NCBI GenBank assembly: GCA_036338025.1
Contig: JAYZDB010000150.1
Coordinates: forward strand, 1 to 16,114
Direction: 5' to 3'
Length of the DNA: 16,114 nucleotides
Source: JAYZDB01 sp036338025
GTDB taxonomy: Bacteria > Planctomycetota > UBA1135 > UBA2386
Shown: positions 1 to 7,637 of the stretch, piece after piece
Numbering within the stretch: position 1 is the first letter of the stretch
Layout of the letters: each line of letters starts with the position of its first letter
Position numbers and translations under genes: made by a program
The notes under the pieces: generated by a model
Told to the model about the DNA's origin: nothing
The model's input: only the letters and a program-made list of their open reading frames with translations
Databases searched by the model: none

Positions 1-1025
1 TTCTGTCGGCTCGACGCGGAAAAGTCGGTCTTCTTGAAGTTGAGGATTCGTCGCAGGGAGTAGCGGTTCTTCTCTGCTTGTAGGTTCCCGATGCGGTACT
101 CGAGCCGTTTTGCGAGGTCGAGTTCGAGCCGGCCGTTGTCCTTCCGGGTGATACAACCCTCCATGTAGTCTCCCCATCCTTGGCCGAGCCACCCTGGGAG
201 TTCAGTCTTGCGACCGCGCTTGGAGCCACCGAGGTTGTATACGACCGCGAGGGTGGCTTCGTGGAAGAGCATCAGTGGTCGCCCGTGATCATCGAGAAAG
301 GTGAAGAGGATGTTCTCCTCATTGGAGAAGTAGGCATCGACGTTGTTGCTCAGGCGCGGAAACTCCTTTTGGTCTTTGTGGACGTAGACTCGAATCGGTT
401 CAGTGACCTCACGGAGTTCCAGGCTCTTCTGGAACAAGTCGAACAGATGGCGGTAGAAAACTTCGAGCTCCAAGAGCGTTATTACCGTTCGTCTCAGTCC
501 GGCATTACTACGAACTTCGAAGTGTTCCGAGCGCAGGACGCGTGCGGTGCCCCAATCGGCGTGTTGCTTCTCCACTTGTTTGAAGCTCCGCCAGGAAGAC
601 CCGGTTTGTACCCGCCAAGATTTTCCAGCGCGCTTGTGGCCGAGGGCCTCATGGGCCTTTTGGTTGTCGGGATTGTCGACCAGTATTCGCCAGTAGAAAA
701 GCCGCGCTTCGTGGGGGAGGTGCCGGCCCTCGCACATCTTTGCCAGGTGGAGAAAGGTCTCGACGCTGTCCTTGCTTGCCGTGAATTTGGTGAGCACCTC
801 GTCCAATGAGCGTTGGATCGATGTGATCCGTTTGATTTTGGATTGTGGGATCCAACGCTCGCGGCTGCCGATCAGGATCGCCACCTTGTCCTGGAGTTCG
901 AGGACCACTCTGCACCGGATCGTTTTGCCGGTCTGTAGATAGACGACATCCCGCTGGTCGCCACTTTGTGGCGGATCTGACACAGCGGGGTGCAGGGTGG
1001 ACAGGACGAGGATGGTAGCGATCAT
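1..1025 (-). CDS. Secreted DUF1570-like protein (degenerate gluzincin-type), C-terminus cut by window edge
   Basis: An open frame runs on the minus strand from an ATG at 1025 to the window edge with no stop (341 codons plus two bases). Codon use is natural, and the start has an AGGGAG ribosome-binding site 9 nt away. Residues 1-16 look like a short signal peptide. Residues 26-68 form a beta-rich 'DVVYLQTGKTI' segment ending in 'WIPQSKIKRI'. Residues 87-136 form a TPR-like helical pair ending in 'ALGHKRAGKSW', a linker typical of planctomycete DUF1570 proteins. Residues 168-290 match the DUF1570 peptidase-like region: 'HFEVRSN', then HEATL at 255-259, then 'WLGQGWGDY' at 279-287. In the family the motif is usually HExxH followed by W-L-x-E-G-x-x-x-Y. 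Here the second His is Leu259 and the Glu is Gln282, so zinc binding is probably lost. The family assignment is by recalled motif pattern. Function is unknown, and at least the C-terminal end lies outside the window. Confidence 0.82.
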   Translation of the reverse strand, partial: MIATILVLSTLHPAVSDPPQSGDQRDVVYLQTGKTIRCRVVLELQDKVAILIGSRERWIPQSKIKRITSIQRSLDEVLTKFTASKDSVETFLHLAKMCEGRHLPHEARLFYWRILVDNPDNQKAHEALGHKRAGKSWRVQTGSSWRSFKQVEKQHADWGTARVLRSEHFEVRSNAGLRRTVITLLELEVFYRHLFDLFQKSLELREVTEPIRVYVHKDQKEFPRLSNNVDAYFSNEENILFTFLDDHGRPLMLFHEATLAVVYNLGGSKRGRKTELPGWLGQGWGDYMEGCITRKDNGRLELDLAKRLEYRIGNLQAEKNRYSLRRILNFKKTDFSASSRQ

Positions 1026-1170
1026 GGTCACGAACTCCCTGGAGCGGTGCCGCAATGATACACCGCCCGCCTGAATCACAGGTCTCGACAATGCACCAAT
1101 GGAATCGATCGTCAGGGCTTTCGATCGCCCAACCGCGTGCGGAGTGCGGATCTTGTGCTGGCAGACTCCG
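1026..1170. other. Intergenic region between the GlmS-like stop and the DUF1570-like start
   Basis: This 145-bp gap separates two genes on the minus strand. It contains the ribosome-binding site at 1035-1040. A -10-like TATCAT on the minus strand (1055-1060) would put transcription start about 20-25 nt before the ribosome-binding site, but I see no matching -35. CGATCG occurs twice (1106-1111 and 1122-1127) and could form a 6-bp stem, with no U-run on either side. The gap suggests that the downstream gene may have its own promoter. I cannot show one firmly. Confidence 0.3.
1035..1040 (-). promoter_or_regulatory. Ribosome-binding site of the DUF1570-like gene
   Basis: AGGGAG on the minus strand lies 9 nt before the ATG at 1025. 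Most genes here lack a good Shine-Dalgarno sequence, so this one is informative for start choice. Confidence 0.6.
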
Positions 1171-4100
1171 TCACTTCCAGCGGTCGGCCAGTGCGTGCAT
1201 CGGCGCCGTTAGCAACTCCACCACGCTGAGCTCGGCGAATTGACGTTCGTCGAAAGTCGGCTCGGTCTCGGTCACCAGGTCGCGGAGAACGGTGTAGCGG
1301 TTGCGGTAACCGCGTAGGACGCCACGCATGGCGGCAGCGCTGATCTTGTCGTGAAAATCCACGTGCAGGAGAGTCAACCCGGTCGAGTGGCCCGCATGAA
1401 CTTCTGGCACCAGGATGAAGGTCCGGTCATCGCTGAGTCCACGAGCGACCATCAGTTGGCGTTCGCTGGCGACCAGGTGCTTGGTACCACGGAGCCTCGG
1501 GTCGGAGCTTGTCCGAGACGCGAGGTTCTCGGCGCTTCCCGTTGCCTCGACGACGTGAATTTCAGCGGTATCCAGGTTGTCGCTACCGTCGATGCGGTAA
1601 CGGGTTGATCCTGTGACCCTGGCGATCGCGGGCTCGAGGCAGGCTAGCGCACGCAGGCATCGGTAGCTGATTCGTTCGCGCGGGGCCCCGGCATCCAAGA
1701 GCGTTTTTACCAGAGGTACTGTGACGAGGGCTTCGTCGGAGCGCGAGATTCCTACGGTCACCGTCTTGGCTTGATGCTTGATTGCATCGATCGGCCTGGT
1801 CAACTCCTCGATGGCAACCGTCAAGCACTCCGCGAGCCTCTCGGTGACCAGGGCGGGTGTGCCGACCTGACCGGTCTCAGTTTCGTAGGAATCAAGCGGC
1901 TTTGTGCCGGTGACGTAGCCGAGGTGTGATGCCAGCCGGATGGCCGTGCTTGCTTCGAGTTGACCGTCGTAGCGTCCTTCGGCGATGCCGGCCAAGAACG
2001 TCGCGATGGGCTCACGAGCTATCGGTTCCAGCTCGAGGAGTAGCCCGTCGGTGTTCTTGATCTCGGAGACCAGTTGTTGGATCGCTGCGCGGGTGAGGCG
2101 CAGGGGATTGGCGAGTTCGTCGATCGCCATTGCCGCGTAATAGCCGAACAGGTGCCCGACCATCGTAGACAGGATGAACGCAACCGAGTCGTGCACGTTC
2201 GGCACCTGGATCGTCTCCAGAGCACCCGGGAACCGGCTTGGATCCTCGCTCGTGATCAGGATCGGAGCTGCCTTGTGGGCGTGGTATATCGCGAGCTCCT
2301 TGGCGACGTCATCGGCTGTCGACCCGGTGAGGCCTGCCGCGCAGACCAGGATCAGAGGTTCCGCGGACAGGTCGATGTGCTTCTTGTCCTCGGTGGTATC
2401 GCAAGCGATGGACTTGTAGCACAGCTCCGAGAGCTTGATGCGAATCTCCTCGGCCGCGACCGTGTTCTTGCCGTTGCCAACTACAGCCCAGTAGCGTCGT
2501 TGTGAAGCGTGCTTGCGTGCCGCGTCGCTGATTGTGTCCTGCATGTCCAGGACACGGCTCAGTGCATCGGGCAATGCAGTGAGTGCTGCCAGGACCTCCT
2601 GCTGATCGGCGGCTTGTTTGCCGTCAATTGCCTGTCGGATTGCAAAAGCGAGCAAGAAGCCGGCGGCGATTTGTGAGTAGAACGCCTTGGTTGATGCAAC
2701 GCTCATCTCTACGTCACGTCCATCCGAGGTGTACAGGACGCCGTCGGCCTTGGCGGCCAGATCACTGTTGCGCCGATTCACGACAGCCAGCACGCTGGCA
2801 CCGCGACCACGCGCCAGATCGACTGTGCGATTGGTGTCCGTCGTGGTACCTGACTGACTGATGGCGACGATCAATGTGTTCGACATGTCGTCACGCAGAT
2901 GAAAGCCTGACAGCTCTGTGGCAGGCATGGCGGTGACGTGCAGGTTTGTGTCGCTGACCGCGTCCGACATCGCTGCAGCAATACCCTGGCCAGCGACCGC
3001 AGCGGTTCCCTGGCCAATTACCACGACGTTCTGGTAGTTGCCGTTTTTCAGGTTGTTGCGCACGAGTGCTGGCAGGCTCTCGTCGCCAAGCTTGACTTGC
3101 AGTTGGCCATCGACCGTTACGATCTTGCCGCGCAGCGTCTTCTTGAACGACTGCGGCGCTTCGGTGATCTCCTTGCATAGGAAGTGCCGATTATCGCCGC
3201 GGTCGATGTCGCGGGTGGTGATCTCGGCAGTCTTGATCTCGGCAGGGGTGACCGGAAGCGGTGTACCGTCGTAGGCGATCCGTTCGATCCCGTCGAGTTC
3301 GCCGGCTCCTTCGCGGTCGATGATCAGGATCTGACCCTGGCTGGCGCCAGGGTTGTCAGGATTGCCGGGGGTTTCGCCGTCCAGACGCAGGTAGGTGTCG
3401 GTGGCCTCGACCACGCCATACGGCTCGCTCGCGACGAAAAAGGTGTCTTCAGCCAGTCCGAGAAACACGCCCTGGCCGCTGCCACGGAGCGCGAGATGCA
3501 ACTTGCCGGGCGCGGACGCCGTGCTGCATCCAATCGCTACCGAGCCGACGAATTCCGATACCGACTGGCGGAACGACTCCGTTAGTGTCATTCCGTCCTC
3601 GAGTCCGCGCGACACCAGGATAGGAATCACCTTGGCGTCGGTGGTGATTTCGTCCGGGATTCTGATGCCAGCCTTGTCTTGTAGTTCGAGGAAGTTGTCG
3701 ACGTCACCGTTGAGGACCGCTGCGACGTAGGGTCCGTCGCGATCGAGCTCTTCGTGGTTGACCGGGTGTGCGTTGGCCTGGCTGATGATGCCGACGCTTG
3801 CCCAGCGCGTGTGGCCGAGGACTACGGCTTCGGAGTCCGGTCCTGCCAATGCCAATCCGAGCAGGCGGTCCTCGCAGATTGCGGCCCGCATCGCACCACT
3901 GTTGTCGCCGAGCTCGCCGATTTCTGCAGCTGCTTTGTAGATGAACGCGAGGTGATCGTCCGGGGTTCGGACAGCCCCATTGGTCAACATCCGATCGTTG
4001 TGGCGTGGTTGGATTAGTTCTTGGATCTCCTCGGACTCGAGATCCAGCCCATGACCGGTGACGAGGATCTGCAGTCCAGCTGAGTCACGCCCGCGTACCT

Positions 4101-4593
4101 CCAGACGATCCAGTGATCGCAGTGCGAGGGTTATCGAGTGGTAGCTTTCAATAGCAGAGTCGGTCAGGGTGTCCCCACCGAGTCTGCGGATGGTCTCGAC
4201 GGTCTCGAGCCGGTCGCGCCCGATCGCCCAGGCAGAGTCCTTGACGCGGATCAGAGCAGCGTTGAGTAGTTCTTGCCTGGCAGATGAAAAGCCGCCTTCG
4301 GCATCGATGCGTTGGTTGAGTTTTGCGAGTTTGCTATCGAGGATCTTGATCTCCGCACGGACCTCGTCCGCCAGGCCGATTTCGTGCAACAGGCAGGCTG
4401 CGCCAGCACTGTTCGACAGCAGACGGTTGGCTTCGGTCAGATGGGTGGCCAGGGCGTCGACCTGTTCGACCAATGGCTCGCAGTCGAGGTCTACGTGGAA
4501 GTCGCGAATCGCAGCGAGGTGTTCTTGCACCTGGCTACGCGTGGCTGGTTTGCGACGGCAACGCCGTCGCAGCACTGCGATGATTCCACACAT
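1171..4593 (-). CDS. glmS: Enlarged glutamine:fructose-6-phosphate aminotransferase (GlmS-like), 1140 aa
   Basis: Predicted to make glucosamine-6-phosphate from fructose-6-phosphate and glutamine in the cytoplasm, the first step to UDP-GlcNAc. The glutaminase part shows Cys2 after Met1, 'RGRDSAG' at 167-173, 'GHTRWAS' at 260-266, 'NAHP' at 274-277, the oxyanion pair Asn295-Gly296, and Asp319. SIS-1 has 'ISQSGTTTDT' at 578-587 and 'ASTKAF' at 633-638. SIS-2 has Lys720, Glu723 and His739, spaced as E. coli Lys485, Glu488 and His504. 'AKTVTV' at 942-947 matches the E. coli C-terminal 'AKSVTV', giving Lys943 for Lys603. Two parts are unusual. About 140 residues, largely helical in appearance, are inserted between Cys2 and DSAG. 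About 190 residues extend beyond the normal C-terminus. E. coli GlmS has 609 residues. The gene starts 6 nt after the HEAT gene ends. No Shine-Dalgarno sequence is visible. A different sugar substrate is possible, but the conserved catalytic set favours GlmS. Confidence 0.9.
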   Translation of the reverse strand: MCGIIAVLRRRCRRKPATRSQVQEHLAAIRDFHVDLDCEPLVEQVDALATHLTEANRLLSNSAGAACLLHEIGLADEVRAEIKILDSKLAKLNQRIDAEGGFSSARQELLNAALIRVKDSAWAIGRDRLETVETIRRLGGDTLTDSAIESYHSITLALRSLDRLEVRGRDSAGLQILVTGHGLDLESEEIQELIQPRHNDRMLTNGAVRTPDDHLAFIYKAAAEIGELGDNSGAMRAAICEDRLLGLALAGPDSEAVVLGHTRWASVGIISQANAHPVNHEELDRDGPYVAAVLNGDVDNFLELQDKAGIRIPDEITTDAKVIPILVSRGLEDGMTLTESFRQSVSEFVGSVAIGCSTASAPGKLHLALRGSGQGVFLGLAEDTFFVASEPYGVVEATDTYLRLDGETPGNPDNPGASQGQILIIDREGAGELDGIERIAYDGTPLPVTPAEIKTAEITTRDIDRGDNRHFLCKEITEAPQSFKKTLRGKIVTVDGQLQVKLGDESLPALVRNNLKNGNYQNVVVIGQGTAAVAGQGIAAAMSDAVSDTNLHVTAMPATELSGFHLRDDMSNTLIVAISQSGTTTDTNRTVDLARGRGASVLAVVNRRNSDLAAKADGVLYTSDGRDVEMSVASTKAFYSQIAAGFLLAFAIRQAIDGKQAADQQEVLAALTALPDALSRVLDMQDTISDAARKHASQRRYWAVVGNGKNTVAAEEIRIKLSELCYKSIACDTTEDKKHIDLSAEPLILVCAAGLTGSTADDVAKELAIYHAHKAAPILITSEDPSRFPGALETIQVPNVHDSVAFILSTMVGHLFGYYAAMAIDELANPLRLTRAAIQQLVSEIKNTDGLLLELEPIAREPIATFLAGIAEGRYDGQLEASTAIRLASHLGYVTGTKPLDSYETETGQVGTPALVTERLAECLTVAIEELTRPIDAIKHQAKTVTVGISRSDEALVTVPLVKTLLDAGAPRERISYRCLRALACLEPAIARVTGSTRYRIDGSDNLDTAEIHVVEATGSAENLASRTSSDPRLRGTKHLVASERQLMVARGLSDDRTFILVPEVHAGHSTGLTLLHVDFHDKISAAAMRGVLRGYRNRYTVLRDLVTETEPTFDERQFAELSVVELLTAPMHALADRWK

Positions 4594-4599
4594 GTTTGG

Positions 4600-5784
4600 C
4601 TAGGGTCGCCGGGCTCTAAATTGCTGGAGCCGGTTTTGGAGCCGTTTCGTGAACTCCGACGCCCCTTTCTTATCGAGAGCCTTGGCGAGAGACTCCAGCC
4701 ACTTGGAGGATTCCGCTGGCAAGGCCTTGGGAGCGGCCTTTTGGCTCTTGCCCGTGGTCTTGCATGCCCATCGCAGGAAGTCGCAGACCACCTTGCCGTG
4801 GCGGGTTTCGCCGGTGGTCTGGGGGCCCGCGTCGAGATTCGAGAAGGCGCTGTCGTCCAACTGGATGCGGGTTCGACCCTCCAGACCGATGACCAGGACC
4901 TGATCCGCCGTCCAGCGCAGGAACATGTCCCCGTTGCGGCATGAGCGGATTTCGATCCCACCCAGGTAGGAGGTGTCATCGCCAGGGATCTGGACCGGAT
5001 CGACCCAGTTCTTGCCGAGCCGTACCCGGGCCCACTTCTCGAACCCGGCGACTGCATCCCCGTTCTTGGTGCGGGACTCGCCGGGTACGAACCCAAAATC
5101 CTGCGCCGCCAGTTTTCGCATCGTCTTGAAGGCCACGATGGCGCCGATTTGTCCCCACGGATAGTCGAGAAACGAGGTCTCCTGGCGCAGTGCTTCGATC
5201 AGTGTGGGTAGGCCGCGGTCGTTGCCTTCTTCGACCAGGCACACCGCAACACGCAGCCGGACGCGTGGATCGACGTCTGCAAGGAGTCCGAGAGTCCTGC
5301 TGTGATCACCCAGCAGGCATAGGCCGCGGCCGGCTTCGATCCGGGTCAAGTAGGCCGGATCTTGTAGGTTTGAGGTGAATAGCTTTTTCAACTCGGGTCG
5401 TCGGCGATTGGCGAGGCCTTTGAGCGCCTGCGACCGCCAGTAGAAGTCCCGGTCCCCGGCCCATTCGAGCAGCAGTCCAAGAGTCGCAGCATCTGTCGTC
5501 TTGCTGACGGCGTAGGAAGAAACCAGGACCATACGGATTGCGTCACGCCCGTGCTTTTTTTGGAAGGCACGGACCGCGGGTACCGCGGCGGCCCCAGCGT
5601 CCGCAACCTTGCGAGCGGCGGCCCGCCGCAACATGATCCGACGGTGGTTGTGCGCCTTCTCGACATAGGCTGCCCAGTCCGTGTCCTGCGCCGGGCAGGG
5701 TGTGACGTGCGCCATCACCAGCCACAAGGTGCACGTGCCGGCCGCGCTCCAGGAGGTTGCCGGGATCTTGGGGAGAAGGACCAT
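4600..5784 (-). CDS. Secreted HEAT-repeat protein, 394 aa
   Basis: Residues 1-33 look like a signal peptide: a basic start (Lys6), a hydrophobic stretch at about 13-27, and a likely cut near 'CPAQ-D' at 30-34. Residues 50-260 are alternating amphipathic helices of HEAT or PBS-lyase type, with repeated 'R-A-A-x-x-L' cores such as 'WRSQALKGLANRR', 'RIEAGRGLCLLGD' and 'RLRVAVCLVEEGN'. Residues about 265-345 look like a beta-rich domain. The C-terminus (350-394) is basic and helical. The protein is probably a scaffold outside the cytoplasmic membrane. No catalytic motif is visible. It begins 8 nt after the DUF3299 gene ends, and its stop is 6 nt before the GlmS-like start, so co-transcription is likely. 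The start codon is ATG without a clear Shine-Dalgarno sequence. I do not recognise a specific orthologue. Confidence 0.83.
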   Translation of the reverse strand: MVLLPKIPATSWSAAGTCTLWLVMAHVTPCPAQDTDWAAYVEKAHNHRRIMLRRAAARKVADAGAAAVPAVRAFQKKHGRDAIRMVLVSSYAVSKTTDAATLGLLLEWAGDRDFYWRSQALKGLANRRRPELKKLFTSNLQDPAYLTRIEAGRGLCLLGDHSRTLGLLADVDPRVRLRVAVCLVEEGNDRGLPTLIEALRQETSFLDYPWGQIGAIVAFKTMRKLAAQDFGFVPGESRTKNGDAVAGFEKWARVRLGKNWVDPVQIPGDDTSYLGGIEIRSCRNGDMFLRWTADQVLVIGLEGRTRIQLDDSAFSNLDAGPQTTGETRHGKVVCDFLRWACKTTGKSQKAAPKALPAESSKWLESLAKALDKKGASEFTKRLQNRLQQFRARRP

Positions 5785-5792
5785 GCCGGCCG

Positions 5793-6212
5793 CTACTTCA
5801 CCGAGTCGACTTCGAGGCCGTAGAGAGACACCACGACGCCCTCTTCCTTTTCCTCGCTGACATGAAACTTGCCGGTCACCATGACGCGGCCGTCCTTGAG
5901 CCTGGTGGTTTCACCGGATGGCATGACGCAGAAGACCATCTCGTTCATCTTTGGGGTGCCCTCACAACCGCAGGCATCATTGATGATGATGAAGTACTCG
6001 ACGTCACCCTCACTGCCGTCTTCGGTTGCCATGAAACCGCTGACGCTGACTTGCTTGCCGTTGTAGCCAGAGACATCCGCAGGGAGCTCCATGCCCTCCT
6101 CGTAGTCGAATCCGGCGAGGATCCCGAAGGTGACCTCTTCGGGATCACCGCAGCGAGTCGGTTGACTCGGAAGGAGGACGAAGGCCAAGGCTGTCAGGAC
6201 TGCTGTCTTCAT
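5793..6212 (-). CDS. Secreted DUF3299-type protein, 139 aa
   Basis: The first 20 or so residues form a signal peptide (Lys2, then 'AVLTALAFVLL'). The mature part follows the DUF3299 pattern. 'FGILAGFDYEEGMELPADV' at 29-47 is followed by 'NGKQVSVSGFM' at 51-61, then 'EYFIIINDACGCEGTP' at 72-87, 'MNEMVFCVM' at 89-97 and a closing strand 'VMVTGKFHV' at 110-118. Cys81 and Cys83 lie in the usual Cys-containing turn. The family is an OB-like beta barrel that in other bacteria sits near membrane transport genes. Its biochemical role is not known to me. The gene leads a likely operon with the HEAT and GlmS-like genes. It lies 60 bp after the ferredoxin stop. No Shine-Dalgarno sequence is obvious before the ATG. 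Confidence 0.78.
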   Translation of the reverse strand: MKTAVLTALAFVLLPSQPTRCGDPEEVTFGILAGFDYEEGMELPADVSGYNGKQVSVSGFMATEDGSEGDVEYFIIINDACGCEGTPKMNEMVFCVMPSGETTRLKDGRVMVTGKFHVSEEKEEGVVVSLYGLEVDSVK

Positions 6213-6272
6213 GCGTGGACTGGGTAGTCTAGCTGGTCTGTGAGGGGGCAGGAAGGGCTGTGCGGGGTCGTA

Positions 6273-6515
6273 TCAGTTGGCCTGCGCTTGTTTCGGGTCG
6301 CCATCGGACTCAGCCATCTCGATGACTTCGACCGGGCAATCCTCGGCGGCCAACCGGATCTCGGCGGCCTTCTTGTCGAAGAAGTCCTCGGCCTTGGCCC
6401 GGATCAGGCAGTCTTCCCCGTCTGGGACGTCAAAAACGTCGGGGGCGATATCCATGCAGATACTGCATGAAATGCAACCTTCTTCGATCCAGACCTTGGT
6501 GATCTTGCCCATCAT
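6273..6515 (-). CDS. Single-cluster ferredoxin, about 80 aa
   Basis: A small soluble electron carrier with one [4Fe-4S] (or [3Fe-4S]) cluster. Counting from the second of two adjacent Met codons, Cys13, Cys16 and Cys19 form 'CISCSIC', and Cys59 is in 'DCPVEVI'. This is the C-x2-C-x2-C...C-P arrangement of monocluster ferredoxins. Cys35 is extra. The middle 'APDVFDV' is also typical of the family. A longer frame opens with TTG at 6554, but its first 13 residues are not ferredoxin-like and no Shine-Dalgarno sequence supports it, so I use the first ATG of the MMGK start. The C-terminus is acidic and short. The gene faces away from the acyl-CoA operon. It could serve as electron donor or acceptor for a nearby redox pathway, but no partner enzyme is next to it. 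Confidence 0.88.
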   Translation of the reverse strand: MMGKITKVWIEEGCISCSICMDIAPDVFDVPDGEDCLIRAKAEDFFDKKAAEIRLAAEDCPVEVIEMAESDGDPKQAQAN

Positions 6516-6571
6516 TCGGTAGGCGCAACGTACGGCGGCAGGCGGTGCTTTCAAGCGGTTCGGGGATGCTG

Positions 6572-6599
6572 ATTATCCAACAAGCCTGGCCCGTTTCGA
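6572..6599 (-). promoter_or_regulatory. Candidate sigma70-type promoter for the ferredoxin gene
   Basis: On the minus strand TCGAAA (6599-6594) is followed after 16 nt by GATAAT (6577-6572). That is 4 of 6 and 5 of 6 matches to TTGACA and TATAAT. Transcription would start roughly 50 nt before the ferredoxin ATG. This is a motif match only. Confidence 0.3.
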
Positions 6600-6752
6600 G
6601 TTGCTGTCGATAGTACCCGATCGCACCGTGCAATGGCGCCCACGACCGCAACTTGTCGGGCCCGGGGCGGTCAAGCTGCGCTTGGCTCTGTCCCCCGTGA
6701 CACGGCGTCTTGGAGCACCTGCCCAGTTGGTTGGGGTGTTTCGGCCACGCCG

Positions 6753-6782
6753 CGTGGACTCCGCTGATCTCGCCGTGGACTC
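6753..6782. repeat. Operator-like direct repeat upstream of the acyl-CoA operon
   Basis: CGTGGACTC occurs at 6753-6761 and again at 6774-6782, exactly 21 bp apart (about two helical turns). It lies 55-84 bp before the first operon ATG. Such spacing suits two protein-binding half sites on one face of DNA, but a chance repeat is possible. Confidence 0.25.
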
Positions 6783-6836
6783 GGGTCTCCGGGGCGCTAC
6801 CCTTCGCCCTCAACGGCGTCCAATGCGTCCCCAGCT

Positions 6837-7634
6837 ATGGCAGACGAATCTAGATCCCTGGTGCATTTCGACAAGGACGGCCACGTCGCGGTCCTGACCT
6901 TGGATGCTCCGCCGGCCAATACCTACAGCCATGAGATGATGTTGGAACTCGATGCTGCCATCCTGCGCGCGCGCTTCGACACGGATGTGCAAGTCATCGT
7001 ATTGATCGGACAGGGTGACAAATTCTTCTGCGCGGGTGCTGACATCGGGATGCTGCAGGCGGCGGATCCTACCTTCAAATACTACTTCTGCCTGCACGCG
7101 AACGAGACCCTCTCGCGTCTGGAACAGACTCCGAAACTCGTGATTGCTGCACTCAATGGCCACACGGTTGGGGGTGGTCTCGAGGTTGCTTTGGCAGCGG
7201 ACCTCCGAGTGGCACGCAAGGACTGTGGCAAGTTTGGTTTGCCGGAGGTTGCTTTAGGGGTGTTGCCTGGAACAGGTGGAACCCAACGCCTCGCGCGCCT
7301 GCTGGGCAAGTCGAAGGCTATCGAGCTGATGGTCACCGGAGAGACCTTTGGGACCGATCGGGCCTTGGAACTCGGTTTGGTCAACCAGGTCTTCGAAGCT
7401 GACGACTTTCGAACCCGGGCGATCGAATACGCTGCCTCGTTTACAACCCCCGGCAAGGCGTCGATGGCTGTCGGTCATATCAAGCGTTCTGTGCAGACCG
7501 GCGCGGAGTTGTCTCTCGAGGCTGGTCTGGCCCTCGAACGTGAGTTGCAGGCCAGGCTGTTTGACAGCGCGGATGCCAGCGAGGGAATCCGCGCCTACAA
7601 CGAGCGGCGCGAGGCAGAGTTTGGAGGCTCCTAG
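6837..7634 (+). CDS. Enoyl-CoA hydratase/isomerase family protein (crotonase fold), 265 aa
   Basis: Predicted to add water to trans-2-enoyl-CoA, giving 3-hydroxyacyl-CoA. 'CAGADI' at 65-70 and 'GGGLEVA' at 112-118 form the oxyanion hole. Glu116 and Glu137 (in 'FGLPEVALG') match the two catalytic glutamates of rat enoyl-CoA hydratase (Glu144 and Glu164), so hydratase chemistry is plausible. 'PGTGGTQRLARLLG' at 144-157 is a standard crotonase segment. Length is normal for the family. It is the first gene of the plus-strand operon, and its stop is 3 nt before the GTG of the next gene. There is no clear Shine-Dalgarno sequence before its ATG. Exact acyl chain or aromatic substrate cannot be read from sequence; a PaaF-like role is one option. 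Confidence 0.9.
   Translation: MADESRSLVHFDKDGHVAVLTLDAPPANTYSHEMMLELDAAILRARFDTDVQVIVLIGQGDKFFCAGADIGMLQAADPTFKYYFCLHANETLSRLEQTPKLVIAALNGHTVGGGLEVALAADLRVARKDCGKFGLPEVALGVLPGTGGTQRLARLLGKSKAIELMVTGETFGTDRALELGLVNQVFEADDFRTRAIEYAASFTTPGKASMAVGHIKRSVQTGAELSLEAGLALERELQARLFDSADASEGIRAYNERREAEFGGS
7623..7627 (+). promoter_or_regulatory. Ribosome-binding site for the GTG start at 7638
   Basis: GGAGG lies inside the last codons of the upstream hydratase gene, 10 nt before the GTG. It supports the unusual start codon and suggests translational coupling. Confidence 0.6.
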
Positions 7635-7637
7635 GCG

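Larger units (their letters stand above)
6516..6836. other. Divergent control region between ferredoxin and the acyl-CoA operon
   Basis: This 321-bp stretch has no convincing gene. Frames that cross it on both strands lack family features and overlap the flanking real genes. It holds the candidate ferredoxin promoter (6572-6599) and a 9-bp direct repeat with 21-bp period (6753-6782). I see no clear promoter, ribosome-binding site or riboswitch for the plus-strand operon. The stretch is GC-rich with short GC palindromes such as GGGCCC near 6657. Confidence 0.45.

Noticed and set aside
180..809. Plus-strand open frame of 209 codons
   Set aside because: It lies antisense to the DUF1570-like gene, which has a signal peptide, ribosome-binding site and family motifs. 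The plus-strand product has no recognisable domain.
1106..1127. CGATCG repeated pair as a terminator after the GlmS-like gene
   Set aside because: CGATCG is self-complementary and common in GC-rich DNA. The stem is short and no U-run follows.
4312..5096. Long open frames on both strands overlapping the GlmS-like start and HEAT gene end
   Set aside because: They are shadows of two well-supported minus-strand genes in GC-rich DNA and show compositionally biased, domain-free products.
6601..6897. Small plus-strand open frame in the divergent region
   Set aside because: It overlaps the hydratase start in another frame, has no ribosome-binding site and its product shows no family features.
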